Below, piece after piece: positions 7,232-14,460 of a stretch of 25,462 nt of DNA; the first letter of the stretch is position 1; each line of letters starts with the position of its first letter. Position numbers and translations under genes: made by a program. The stretch is from positions 1-25,462 of the forward strand of contig CAZEFK010000104.1 in the NCBI GenBank assembly GCA_964511405.1. The letters are read 5' to 3'. A model generated the notes under the pieces. The model saw nothing but the letters and a program-made list of their open reading frames with translations, did not search any database and had not been told where the DNA came from. The DNA is from CAZEFK01 sp964511405 (GTDB taxonomy: Bacteria; Pseudomonadota; Alphaproteobacteria; Elsterales; Elsteraceae).

Positions 7232-8360
7232 GGCTGGTCATCCGCAGGGGCGCTGCCGGCGCCGACCGTCGGCGCTGGCCCTGGCCGTCGAACACCAGAA
7301 CCGCTTCAGGCCGGGCGGCGACCGCCACCCGCTCGGATGGCGGCGGACCGTCGGGCGGCAGCTTGACCGTCAGGGCCGGACCGTCGGGCAACAGCGCGAG
7401 GTGCGCGATGCGCTCGGCGCCCTGGAACTCGACCCGCAGCACCCGCGCCGGCAGGCCGGCCTGGCCGAGCGCGGCATGCTCGGGCCGCAACCCGACCGTC
7501 ACGGCCGCCGCCGGCTCGTGGCCGGTGGCGAGCGCCACCCCGGCCACGAGCACCCGGCCGGCGGCATCGACCGCGCCGGGCATCAAATTGATGCGCGGGC
7601 TGCCCAGGAAGGCCGCGACCTCGACATGGTCGGGATCGCGATAGATCACATCGGGTGGCGCCAGCTGCAGCAGCCGGCCGCCGATCATGACCGCGACCCG
7701 GTCGGCCATGCCCAGCGCTTCGGACTGGTCGTGGGTGACGTAGAGGGTCGCCACGCCGACCTGGCGATGCAGCTCGACGATCTCGCCGCGGGTGTGGACG
7801 CGCAGCCCGGCGTCCAGGTTGGACAGCGGCTCGTCCATCAGGAAGGCGCGCGGCTGGCGGACCAGGGCGCGGCCCAGCGCCACGCGCTGGCGCTGGCCGC
7901 CCGACATCTGGGCCGGCTTGCGGTCGAGCAGGGCCTCGATCTTCAGCGTCCGCGCCGCCTGGCGCACGGTTTCGGCGATGCCGGCGCGGGCCGCGCGGCT
8001 GCCCGGCACCAAGCCGCCGACCAGCGGCAGGCGCTGCCACGCCGTGAGCCGCCGCATGGTCAGCGGCACCGCCAGGTTCTGGAACGCCGTCAGGTGCGGA
8101 TAGAGGGCGTAGGACTGGAACACCATCGCCACGTCACGGTCGGCCGGACGCCGCGCCGTCACGTCGCGGCCATCGATCAGCACCCGGCCGGCGTCCGGCG
8201 CCTCCAGCCCGGCGGCGATGCGCAGCAGGGTGGACTTGCCGCAGCCCGACGGCCCGACCAGGGCGATGAATTCGCCGGGCGCCGCCTCGACGGTCACGCC
8301 CTTCAGGATCTGGGCATCGCCGAACCGCTTCTCGATGCCGACCAGGCCGAGCCCACTCAT
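7224..8360 (-). CDS. ABC transporter ATPase, UgpC/MalK type, with an insertion before the signature motif
   Basis: The 378-residue ATPase energises the transporter. Walker A is GPSGCGKS (36-43), the Q-loop is Q82, the signature is MSGGQ (152-156), Walker B is AFLMDE (172-177) and the switch histidine is H210. A C-terminal MalK-type regulatory domain follows from about residue 240, including VTVGLRPEHAALG and ARPEAVLVF. The helical region between Q-loop and signature is about 18 residues longer than in E. coli MalK, with a PLVGGLVPGSRAARAGI stretch near 112-128, which suggests a subfamily adapted to a particular permease pair. It overlaps the phosphodiesterase stop (ATGA at 8357-8360) and the permease start, so the operon is tightly coupled. 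Confidence 0.9.
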   Translation of the reverse strand: MSGLGLVGIEKRFGDAQILKGVTVEAAPGEFIALVGPSGCGKSTLLRIAAGLEAPDAGRVLIDGRDVTARRPADRDVAMVFQSYALYPHLTAFQNLAVPLTMRRLTAWQRLPLVGGLVPGSRAARAGIAETVRQAARTLKIEALLDRKPAQMSGGQRQRVALGRALVRQPRAFLMDEPLSNLDAGLRVHTRGEIVELHRQVGVATLYVTHDQSEALGMADRVAVMIGGRLLQLAPPDVIYRDPDHVEVAAFLGSPRINLMPGAVDAAGRVLVAGVALATGHEPAAAVTVGLRPEHAALGQAGLPARVLRVEFQGAERIAHLALLPDGPALTVKLPPDGPPPSERVAVAARPEAVLVFDGQGQRRRSAPAAPLRMTSHG

Positions 8361-9187
8361 GCCGTCGGCCGCGGCGGATAGACCTCATGGATCACGTCGT
8401 CGATCAGCGGATTGCCCAGGCCGGGCAGCTCGTGCAGCGCCACCTCGACATCGTCGGTGCCGAAGACCAGCTCGATCGCGCCGGTGCGCCGGCGGCCGCC
8501 CAGCTCGACCTGCATGGCGCCGACCACGAAGGCGGTCGACGGCGCCCACAGCACCTTGGCCCGGCGCCAGGCATGGTCGCGATGCTGGTGCAGATGGCCC
8601 GAGGCCAGCAGGCGCAGGTCGGGATGGTCGAGCAGCCAGCGATAGTCGCCGCGCGCGGCGGGATCGACCGCCCAGTAGGCGAGCCCGCCGGCCTCGTCCG
8701 GATGCTCCAGGAAGAACGGCTTGTGCAGGAATACCGCCAGCCGCCGGCCGGCGGCCTCGGCCACCCTGTCGGCCAGCCAGCCGCGCTGCTCGCGCTCGGC
8801 CGCCAGGCCGCTGCCGATCAGCAGCGCGTCAAGGCCGATCAGGCGCCAGCCGGGGGCGTCGTGGTGCCAATAGTCCGGCCCGGCCTGCTCGAGGTAGCGG
8901 CGGCGCCTGACCTCGTCGATCACCTGGCGGCCGCTGGTCAGGCAGGGATGGTCGCCGATGTCGTGGTTGCCGGGCAGGCCCAGGAACGGGACGCCCAACG
9001 CACGGTGCGCCGCGACCGCTACCGCCAGGTCGGCGTCATGGTCGGCACCGTCCAGCGACATGTCGCCGGTGTTGATGACCAGATCGGGCGCCCGGCCGCG
9101 GATCCAGTCCGCCACCACCGCCCAATTGTCGTGGAAGTGGCCGGACCGGGCGCCGAGATGGGTGTCCGACACCAGAATCACGTGCAT
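8357..9187 (-). CDS. Calcineurin-fold metallophosphodiesterase (GpdQ/cyclic-nucleotide PDE type)
   Basis: The 276-residue enzyme has all the metal-binding blocks of the class III phosphodiesterase fold: D8-x-H10 (SDTH), D42 (NTGDM), N74-H75 (GNHD), H155 (LHKP) and GHLH with H198 and H200. This two-metal site hydrolyses phosphodiesters. Relatives include GpdQ, which cleaves glycerophosphodiesters, and cyclic-AMP phosphodiesterases. No signal peptide is visible, so it acts in the cytoplasm, on imported substrate. It is the first gene of the ugp-like operon and ends in an ATGA overlap with the ATPase gene. In many ugp operons this role belongs to the unrelated UgpQ. The ATG follows GGAGG. Exact substrate is inferred from context. 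Confidence 0.82.
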   Translation of the reverse strand: MHVILVSDTHLGARSGHFHDNWAVVADWIRGRAPDLVINTGDMSLDGADHDADLAVAVAAHRALGVPFLGLPGNHDIGDHPCLTSGRQVIDEVRRRRYLEQAGPDYWHHDAPGWRLIGLDALLIGSGLAAEREQRGWLADRVAEAAGRRLAVFLHKPFFLEHPDEAGGLAYWAVDPAARGDYRWLLDHPDLRLLASGHLHQHRDHAWRRAKVLWAPSTAFVVGAMQVELGGRRRTGAIELVFGTDDVEVALHELPGLGNPLIDDVIHEVYPPRPTA

Positions 9188-9240
9188 CGCCGCCTCCGGT
9201 CAGATCGCGGCGGACGCTAGACAGGGCGCGCGACGGCGGT

Positions 9241-9269
9241 ATGACCGGGCGGTGACAGAGTGATGACGG
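9241..9269 (-). promoter_or_regulatory. Tandem PhoB-type box upstream of the phosphodiesterase/ugp-like operon
   Basis: On the minus strand three 7-base half-sites lie exactly 11 bases apart: CCGTCAT (9269-9263), CTGTCAC (9258-9252) and CGGTCAT (9247-9241). The PhoB consensus is two CTGTCAT-like repeats separated by four bases; the first two match at 6/7 and 7/7 and the third at 6/7. A weaker fourth (CCGTCGC) keeps the phase. The block ends about 54 bases before the ATG at 9187, a plausible activator position. This predicts induction by phosphate starvation. Confidence 0.7.
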
Positions 9270-9381
9270 TGCCGGCGTCGACATCGTCGTCCGCCATCAG
9301 ATCATGCTTGGCCGCGGTCACCGCTTCCATCTTACAGTCTGATCCGAACCATGACGGTACCAACGGGCAGGAGCGGAACCG

Positions 9382-9723
9382 ATGCACGCGCAGACATTCA
9401 GCTCACCTGACGAAGGCGCCTGGATCAGGCTCGAAACGCTCACGGGCGTGGAACTCTTGCCGCTTGCGCAGCCGGTGCCGGAGGGCTCCATCCACCGGGC
9501 GCGCTTGACCGAGGGGACGGTAATCCCGGTTCACACGCACCCTGCCGACGAGTTTGTTCTCGTGCTGTCCGGCACCGTCGAAACGGGCGGCCGGCGCTGC
9601 GAGACCGGCACCTTCTGGACGACTCCGGCCGGTACCCGTCAGGGACCGCACATTGCCATCACCGCTGTCGAACTCTTGACCGTTCGCCTTGGCCCGATGG
9701 GCTCGTTCGGCGAAGCCGGGTAG
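9382..9723 (+). CDS. Small single-domain cupin protein
   Basis: The 113-residue product is one cupin beta-barrel. The first motif is seen as IPVHTHPADEFVLVLSG, with H51, H53 and E57 as likely metal ligands. A glycine-rich turn (GTFWTTPAGTRQGPH) follows, with H90 as the probable last ligand. An AGGAG-like site precedes the ATG. Such cupins include ChrR-type sensor domains and small dioxygenase-like proteins, and the fold alone does not give a reaction. The gene is divergent from the phosphodiesterase operon across 194 bases and has somewhat less GC-biased codon use than its neighbours (CTC/CTT, GTT, ACA), hinting at a different origin. No partner gene is evident. Confidence 0.72.
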   Translation: MHAQTFSSPDEGAWIRLETLTGVELLPLAQPVPEGSIHRARLTEGTVIPVHTHPADEFVLVLSGTVETGGRRCETGTFWTTPAGTRQGPHIAITAVELLTVRLGPMGSFGEAG

Positions 9724-9806
9724 TCAGCCGGCGGCGCGCGCCCTTGGCGGCCCCGTCCGTCCATGGCACTAAGGCAGACAGGACACCGCCTTCCGAGGAG
9801 CCCGCG

Positions 9807-11081
9807 ATGCGCACGCTGCTGGGCCCGATCGCAGTCCTGATCCTAGCGCTGGCCGGGGCGCTGGCCGGGGGCCGGACCGCGGCCGCCGACGACGTCACCT
9901 TGCGGGTGTTCGTCGGCGGCCAGGAGCGCCCTGACGTCATGCGCCCGCTGTTCGACCGGTTCCAGGCCGACCATCCCGGGATCAAGGTCGACATGGAGGT
10001 GGGCGGCGCGACCTCCGACGCCCAGCAGCAATATCTGACCACGGTGCTGACCAGCCGCGACCCGGCGCTCGACGTCATCCTGATCGACGTGGTGCGCCCG
10101 GCGCAGTACGCCGCCGCCGGCTGGGCCGAGCCCCTGGACCCCTATCTGGGCGCCGACCGCCAGACCTTGCTGGCCGACTATCTGCCGGCCTACAGCGAGG
10201 CGGTGCAGGTGGACGGCAAGCTGATCGCGCTGCCGGCCTTCGCCGACGCCCTGCACATCTATTACCGCACCGATCTGCTGGCCAAGTACGGGCTGCCGGC
10301 GCCCGCGAGCTGGGCCGACATCGTCGCCGACGCCCAGGCGATCCTGGCCGGCGAACGGGATCCGCAGCTCCAGGGTTTGAGCTTTCAGGGCGCGCCGATC
10401 GAGAGCACCAACTGCACCTTCCTGGTGCCGTTCTGGAGCCTGGGCGGCAGCCTGGTCGGACCCGACGGCAAGGTCCAGGTCCAGGGCGAGCCCGGCCGCC
10501 AGGCGCTGCAGTTCTGGCTCGACACCATGGCGACCTGGCACATCGCCAAGCCGACCATCGCCGAGGTCCGCACCGACGACACCCGCCTGGATTTCCAGAA
10601 CGGCCATGCCGCCTTCGCGCTGCTGTGGGCCTATGGCTGGAACCTGTTCCAGAGCGACGCGTCGGCGGTCAAGGGCAAGGTCGCCGTGATCCCGGTGCCG
10701 GCCTTCGACGGCGGCAAGCCCACCAGCTGTCTGGGCGGCTGGGCCTGGGCGGTCAGCGCCTTCAGCACCCACAAGCAGGCCGCCGTCGACCTGGTGCGCT
10801 TCCTGGCGGGGCCCGTCGGCTCGAAGCATCTGGCGATCCACGCCTCGAACGTGCCGGCGCTGAGCGCGGTGCTCAATGACCCCGAGGTCCTGGCCCGGAA
10901 CCCGTGGTTCGCTACCGAGCTGCCGGCGCTGGCCGAGACCCGGTCCCGCCCGGTCAGCCCGCGCTACGCCGAGATCAGCGACATCATCCGCACCAACGTC
11001 AACGCGGTCCTGGCCGGCATCAAGCAACCCGATGCCGCCCTCTCGGACATGCAGGCCCGGCTGCAACGCGTGCTGAAATAG
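9807..11081 (+). CDS. Orphan sugar-type ABC solute-binding protein
   Basis: The 424-residue precursor begins MRTLLGPIAVLILALAGALA and has a signal peptide ending near AAA before DDVTLRVF. The ATG follows GAGGAG; the in-frame start at 9744 is unlikely. The body is a family 1 binding protein: FQADHPGIKVDMEVG, RDPALDVILIDVVRPAQYAAAGW, YYRTDLLAKYG, FQNGHAAFALLWAYGW and a late GGWAWAVSAFSTHK. The block with ALDVILIDV and GWAEPLDPYL resembles trehalose/maltose-binding proteins of the ThuE type. No permease or ATPase gene adjoins it, and it belongs to the opposite strand from the ugp-like operon, so its transporter partners must be elsewhere. The ligand is unknown, probably an oligosaccharide. Confidence 0.82.
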   Translation: MRTLLGPIAVLILALAGALAGGRTAAADDVTLRVFVGGQERPDVMRPLFDRFQADHPGIKVDMEVGGATSDAQQQYLTTVLTSRDPALDVILIDVVRPAQYAAAGWAEPLDPYLGADRQTLLADYLPAYSEAVQVDGKLIALPAFADALHIYYRTDLLAKYGLPAPASWADIVADAQAILAGERDPQLQGLSFQGAPIESTNCTFLVPFWSLGGSLVGPDGKVQVQGEPGRQALQFWLDTMATWHIAKPTIAEVRTDDTRLDFQNGHAAFALLWAYGWNLFQSDASAVKGKVAVIPVPAFDGGKPTSCLGGWAWAVSAFSTHKQAAVDLVRFLAGPVGSKHLAIHASNVPALSAVLNDPEVLARNPWFATELPALAETRSRPVSPRYAEISDIIRTNVNAVLAGIKQPDAALSDMQARLQRVLK

Positions 11082-11128
11082 GCGCCGCCGCCTACGTGCG
11101 ACATAGGCCATTGATCAGAGAAGCGGGC

Positions 11129-11156
11129 TTGCCGCGGGTCGATTTCGCGATACGAT
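11129..11156 (+). promoter_or_regulatory. Candidate sigma-70 promoter for the 564-residue gene
   Basis: TTGCCG (11129-11134) and TACGAT (11151-11156), separated by 16 bases, each match the consensus at four of six positions. They lie about 78 bases before the ATG at 11234. The intervening leader is comparatively AT-rich (GTTAAGGCAACCTTTAACAA). Weak evidence, offered because the position is right. Confidence 0.3.
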
Positions 11157-11233
11157 GGGGTTAAGGCAACCTTTAACAATTCCAGGCACCCTCCGCATCC
11201 GCCCGAGGGGCGGCCCAGCACGAGATCATCGGC

Positions 11234-12928
11234 ATGGCGGCGCGATATTCGTTCGAAGTTCAGGTCCTGTACGACAAATCCTGGATCACCGAGGTCATCG
11301 TATCGACCGAGACGGAAGCCCAGACCTTGTGCAAGGAGCTGCTGGGCAAGGGTCGCGAGGGCGTCCGGATACTCAAGGAGGCCGACCTCAACGGCAAGGT
11401 CTCCGAAACGGTCATCTTTACCAAGCTGGGTGAACCGAAAAAAGAGAAGATCGGCATTACGGAAATCTCGGAAGCGCCCTATTGCAATTCCGAGACCGAG
11501 TTCTTCTCGCCGGATGCGCGGCAGACCATCTACCGCATCATGCGCCAGTACATCGACAAGATGGCGGTCACGCCGACCGAGCTGCTGCACAACGACAAGG
11601 AGCTGCGGCGCCTGGTCGATTATGATTCGCTGGTGCCGAGCGCGATTACCCGCGTCGCCCAGCTGCAGGCGCGCGCCGGCGGCATCGAGGTCAAGGACCG
11701 GCGCGACCAGCTCTACAAGGTGATCGACAGCATCCAGGGCAAGGCGCGCGAAACCGGCGGCCGGCGCAACCTGCCGGAGATCAAGGACAAGAACTTCGAC
11801 GCCGTGATCGCCGAGCTGGAGCGGACGACCCGCCCCGACGACATCGCCTATGTCGCCCTGGTGGTGCTGTGCAAGGACCTGGTCGGCTGCCGCAGCTTCA
11901 TCGCCAAGCTGGAGTTTCTGCTCGACCTGTTCGAGTCGGCGGCGCAGCCGCGCTGCATCGACCTGCTCGACGGCGTCCTCGGCGACATCCTGCGCTCGCC
12001 CGAGGTGATCACCGACCTCCTGGGCCGGCTGCCGCGGCTGGAGTTGGCGATTGCGCGCCTGACCGACGTGGTCCAGGGCTCGCTGGCCGAAGACGAGCGC
12101 GGCCTGCCGCCGCCGACCCGCACCTTGTCGCGGCACCTGCAGGCCAAGTCGCTGCCCCAGACCCGCGATGTCCTGGTCGAGTGCATCGTGCGCCAGATCC
12201 TGGGCAAGGGCCGCCTGACCCACGACGAGGATGACCTGGAAAAGGAGGCGCTGAAGCGCGTCTCGCTGAAGCTGATGCAGAACGGAGATCTGCTCGGCGG
12301 CGGGGCCGTCGCCGACGCGCTGACCCTGCGCTACCAGCGCTTCCTCAAGGAATCCGAGGCGGCCAGCGCCCGCAATGCGGTCATCGGCATGCTGTCGTTG
12401 CTCGACGTCAACGGCGACAAGCTGCGCTTCCTGGTGGCGCTGTCCGACGGCGAGATCGGCCGACGCGAGCCCGACGCGGTGACGTCGCAGATCAGCTATG
12501 TGCTGCGCTTCTGCCGCGGCATGAACGACCTGGTCGACCGGACCCTGCAGCTCAAGATCAAGCTGCAGGCGGTCACCCGCCTGCACCGGCAGCTGATGCG
12601 CTCGAAGCTGGCCGACCCCCTGCGCAAGGACGCCGCCGACCGGCTTGACGAGATGATGGCGCAGTACATCACGGACATGAAGATCATCGAGAAGCTGGAC
12701 GAACCGTCGGCGTCGCTCCGGATCCGCGCCCTCCGGCTGATCCAGTTCTGCGACGAGGACACCGTCATCCGCGGCAAGAGCCACGCGCTCGCGCGTGACC
12801 GGGTCATCGCCCAGCTGCGCCAGCCGAACTTCGATGCGCGCTTCGTCGAGGACATCCCGGACCCGGCACAGCATGCCCGCGCCCTGCGCAATTTCCACCA
12901 GATGCTGACCAAGGCGGGGTTCGCGTAG
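11234..12928 (+). CDS. Conserved-looking 564-residue protein of unknown function
   Basis: I do not recognise this protein. Its first 70 residues (SFEVQVLYDKSWITEVIV, ETVIFTKLGEP) look like a small beta-rich domain. From about 90 to the end it is predicted almost entirely helical, with strongly charged helices and many Leu/Arg/Glu repeats such as RRLPEIK-like and LIQFCDEDTVIRGK segments. There is no signal peptide, membrane segment, nucleotide-binding loop or obvious metal site, so it is probably a cytoplasmic scaffold or regulatory protein. Codon use is typical of the window across its whole length, which argues for a real gene. It stands alone between an orphan binding-protein gene and a convergent LysR gene, with its own candidate promoter. 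The site GAGATCATCGGC precedes the ATG, a modest ribosome site. Confidence 0.75.
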   Translation: MAARYSFEVQVLYDKSWITEVIVSTETEAQTLCKELLGKGREGVRILKEADLNGKVSETVIFTKLGEPKKEKIGITEISEAPYCNSETEFFSPDARQTIYRIMRQYIDKMAVTPTELLHNDKELRRLVDYDSLVPSAITRVAQLQARAGGIEVKDRRDQLYKVIDSIQGKARETGGRRNLPEIKDKNFDAVIAELERTTRPDDIAYVALVVLCKDLVGCRSFIAKLEFLLDLFESAAQPRCIDLLDGVLGDILRSPEVITDLLGRLPRLELAIARLTDVVQGSLAEDERGLPPPTRTLSRHLQAKSLPQTRDVLVECIVRQILGKGRLTHDEDDLEKEALKRVSLKLMQNGDLLGGGAVADALTLRYQRFLKESEAASARNAVIGMLSLLDVNGDKLRFLVALSDGEIGRREPDAVTSQISYVLRFCRGMNDLVDRTLQLKIKLQAVTRLHRQLMRSKLADPLRKDAADRLDEMMAQYITDMKIIEKLDEPSASLRIRALRLIQFCDEDTVIRGKSHALARDRVIAQLRQPNFDARFVEDIPDPAQHARALRNFHQMLTKAGFA

Positions 12929-12962
12929 CCGCTCGGCCGCCCCCGTCTCGTCCGCCCCCGCC

Positions 12963-13841
12963 TCATCGGAGCCGATCCAGCGCCTCGATGAACAGGCGCA
13001 ACCCGCGGTCCCGGACCTTCTCGCGGCGCAGGACGAAGCCGAGATCGCGCGCCGCGGGCGGCGCCAGCGGCCGCACCACGGCGCCCGGCACCGGCTCGCG
13101 CGCGGCCAGCAGCGGCAGGACGGTGGCGCCGACGCCGCTGCCGACCAGCACCTTGATCGCCTCGACGCTGCCCAGCTCCATGACCGGCCGCGGCCGGATC
13201 CCGGCGCCGCGGAACCAGGCGTCGATGATCGCCCGCGTGCTGCCGCCCGGTTCGTAGAGGATCAAGGGCAGGCGGGCCAGGGCAGCGGGCGCCATGGTCG
13301 CCGCGGCCGGCGCCAGGGCCTCGGGCAGCAGTGCCACCAGCGGGTCGGCCACCAGCACCGTCGCGACCAGCGACCGCGGCACCGCCGTCGGCAAGGTCAC
13401 CACAGCGATGTCCAGGCTGCCGGCCTCGACGCGCTGCACCACCTCGTCGCTGTTGCCGGTGGCGACGATCACCTCCAGCCCCGGCATCCGCGCCCGCAGC
13501 GCCGCCAGCACCGGGGGCAGCAGGTGAATGCAGGCCGTGGCGCCGGTTCCCAAGCGCACCCGCCCGGCCTCGCCCGATCGGTGCGCGGCGGCCGCCGCAA
13601 CCACATCCTCGACCGCCGCGCGGGCGCGCCGGGCCGGCTCCAGCAAAGCGGTGCCGGCCGCGGTCGGCAGCAGCCGGCCGCCGGCGCGGTCCAGCAGCCG
13701 GACTCCCAGGCTGCGCTCCAGCTCGCGCAGCTGCTGGCTGGCCGCCGGCTGCGTCAGGCCCAGCATCCGCGCCGCAGCCGTCACGCTGCCGGTCTCGACG
13801 GCCGCCAGGAAGGTGGCCAGCTGGCGGAGCGACGGTGACAT
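12963..13841 (-). CDS. LysR-family transcriptional regulator
   Basis: The 292-residue protein has the LysR winged helix at residues 3-62 (LRQLATFLAAVETGSVTAAA, then LTQPAASQQLRELE and LGVRLLDR). An effector-binding domain runs from about 90 to 290 and includes VRLGTGATACIHLLP, DIAVVTLP and GSGVGATVLPLL. It is transcribed away from the GNAT/MFS pair, separated by only 76 bases, and LysR proteins usually control the divergent genes and themselves. The effector cannot be read from the sequence. Length and domain layout are normal for the family. Confidence 0.92.
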   Translation of the reverse strand: MSPSLRQLATFLAAVETGSVTAAARMLGLTQPAASQQLRELERSLGVRLLDRAGGRLLPTAAGTALLEPARRARAAVEDVVAAAAAHRSGEAGRVRLGTGATACIHLLPPVLAALRARMPGLEVIVATGNSDEVVQRVEAGSLDIAVVTLPTAVPRSLVATVLVADPLVALLPEALAPAAATMAPAALARLPLILYEPGGSTRAIIDAWFRGAGIRPRPVMELGSVEAIKVLVGSGVGATVLPLLAAREPVPGAVVRPLAPPAARDLGFVLRREKVRDRGLRLFIEALDRLR

Positions 13842-13917
13842 AAGCGAAGTTTATTCTGATGCGCCGTATTCAAAAGTCTTTCTTCCGATGCCGGCGGCGC
13901 CGGCGCAGCCTGACGCC
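13842..13917. promoter_or_regulatory. Divergent LysR/GNAT intergenic control region
   Basis: This 76-base stretch must hold promoters in both directions. The part nearest the LysR start is AT-rich (AAGTTTATTCTG, TATTCAAAAGTCTTT) with TATTC occurring twice, 16 bases apart. It is the natural place for LysR binding. No clean T-N11-A palindrome stands out, and no convincing -35/-10 pair is visible. Confidence 0.35.
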
Positions 13918-14460
13918 ATGACCACGCCCGTCACCATCCGCCCCAGCCGCGACGCCGACATGGCCGCCGTCGCGGCGATCTACGCGCACCATGTCCGCCA
14001 CGGCCTGGCATCGTTCGAGACCGAGCCGCCGTCCCTGGCGGAGATGATCGGGCGCCGCTCGGCGCTGCTGGCCGGCGGCTATCCGCACCTGGTCGCCGTC
14101 GACGACGGCCCCGTGCTGGGCTACGCCTATGCTGGTCCCTACCGGCCGCGGCCGGCCTATCGCAACACCGTCGAGACCTCGGTCTATCTCCGGCCGGATG
14201 CCGCGGGCCGGGGGATCGGGCGCCAGCTGCTGGCGGCGCTGGTCGCCGAGTGCGCGGGCCGCGGCTTCCGGCAGATGGTCGCCATCGTCGGCGACAGCGC
14301 CAACGCGGCGTCCATCCGCCTGCATGAGCGCTGCGGCTTCCGGCTGGTCGGCACGCTTGAATCGGTCGGCTACAAGCATGGCCGCTGGCTCGATACGGTT
14401 TTTCTGCAGCGCGCCCTCGGACCCGGCTGCGCCACGCCGCCGGACCGGCCGGAACCGTGA
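13918..14460 (+). CDS. GNAT-family N-acetyltransferase, phosphinothricin acetyltransferase-like
   Basis: The 180-residue product fits the Pat/MnaT (YncA) branch of GNAT enzymes, which acetylate small amines such as phosphinothricin or methionine sulfone. Visible are the opening VTIRPSRDADMAAVAAIYAHHV, the SFETEPPS segment, LGYAYAGPYRPRPAYRNTVETSVYL and the acetyl-CoA loop AGRGIGRQLL (96-105). A C-terminal NAASIRLHERCGFRLVGTL block is diagnostic for the branch. The ATG at 13918 gives the standard N-terminus; an in-frame ATG at 13888 adds ten residues, and neither has a strong ribosome site. The gene overlaps the following MFS gene (GTGA) and is divergent from a LysR gene, suggesting a detoxification pair. 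The true substrate is uncertain. Confidence 0.88.
   Translation: MTTPVTIRPSRDADMAAVAAIYAHHVRHGLASFETEPPSLAEMIGRRSALLAGGYPHLVAVDDGPVLGYAYAGPYRPRPAYRNTVETSVYLRPDAAGRGIGRQLLAALVAECAGRGFRQMVAIVGDSANAASIRLHERCGFRLVGTLESVGYKHGRWLDTVFLQRALGPGCATPPDRPEP

Noticed and set aside
11079..11094. TAGGCG....CGCCTA hairpin overlapping the stop of the orphan binding-protein gene
   Set aside because: Six-base stem with no following T-run and overlapping the stop codon; in such GC-rich DNA this is expected by chance and not a convincing terminator.
9843..11111. 422-residue minus-strand frame opposite the orphan binding protein
   Set aside because: The plus-strand frame is a clear family 1 binding protein with a signal peptide; the antisense product has no protein-like features.
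10964..12898. 644-residue minus-strand open frame opposite the 564-residue gene
   Set aside because: It is an antisense shadow: composition is Gln/His/Arg/Asp-rich with no domain, while the plus strand has normal protein composition and a ribosome site.
13918..14460. A functional link between the phosphinothricin-type acetyltransferase and the phosphonate operon
   Set aside because: The genes are on different strands and several kilobases apart, and Pat-like enzymes act on the amino group, not on C-P bonds; proximity alone is not evidence.
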